A program made the translations under genes and the position numbers. From DATEPR01 sp036503065 (GTDB taxonomy: Bacteria > Actinomycetota > Actinomycetes > Mycobacteriales > Pseudonocardiaceae), in contig DASXXM010000078.1 in NCBI GenBank assembly GCA_036503065.1, positions 1 to 5,326 of the forward strand: a stretch of 5,326 nucleotides of DNA. Direction: 5' to 3'. The notes beneath the pieces were generated by a model that was not told the origin of the DNA, searched no databases, and saw only the letters and a list, made by a program, of their open reading frames with translations. Shown piece after piece: positions 5,308-5,326 of the stretch (positions are counted from its first letter, which is position 1; every line of letters begins with the position of its first letter).

Positions 5308-5323
5308 AAGGACGCGGTGGACC

Positions 5324-5326
5324 ATG
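5324..5326 (+). CDS. Probable start codon of the next gene (only ATG is in the window)
   Basis: The window ends on an ATG preceded by GAAGGA (5307-5312, 11 bases away, slightly long) and by a candidate promoter and leader. No coding sequence is visible, so the product cannot be read. By synteny with M. tuberculosis, where proC is followed by a small BldC/excisionase-type helix-turn-helix gene (Rv0500A), that is the likeliest identity. This is inference only. Confidence 0.35.

Overview
The window is very GC-rich, with GTG starts, GC-saturated third codon positions and closely packed genes on one strand, which points to a high-GC actinomycete. From remembered family sequences, gene content and order resemble the Mycobacterium tuberculosis Rv0496-Rv0500A neighbourhood. 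Protein style, the extra proline dehydrogenase and the intergenic repeats suggest a member of the Pseudonocardiaceae or a relative. The genus cannot be told from sequence alone.

Layout, all on the + strand: (1) a proline-rich membrane protein with three C-terminal helices, Rv0497-like and probably entering from outside the window (to 1340); (2) after 11 bases, a TIM-barrel protein of the AP endonuclease 2 / sugar phosphate isomerase family, Rv0498-like (1352-2125); (3) a monofunctional proline dehydrogenase (2181-3107); (4) a 252-base spacer holding two copies of a hairpin-forming repeat, then a strong ribosome binding site inside possible alternative hairpins; (5) a TesB-like double-hotdog acyl-CoA thioesterase, Rv0499-like (3360-4256); (6) pyrroline-5-carboxylate reductase, proC (4300-5115); (7) a 208-base spacer with a candidate stem-loop, a -10 box, a leader hairpin and a 12-bp palindrome, leading to an ATG on the last three bases that probably starts the next gene.

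Two genes handle proline in opposite directions: proline dehydrogenase oxidises proline to pyrroline-5-carboxylate (P5C), and ProC reduces P5C back to proline. Both starts lack a Shine-Dalgarno sequence and have a -10-like hexamer a few bases upstream, so both may be leaderless and controlled separately from their neighbours. The other genes have no clear link to proline beyond conserved proximity.

I see no RNA gene, CRISPR array, phage gene, insertion sequence or defence system. Most of the window is conserved housekeeping sequence. The points most worth following are the complete endonuclease IV-type metal-ligand set in the supposed sugar isomerase, the repeat pair between proline dehydrogenase and the thioesterase, and the RNA structure before the last ATG.
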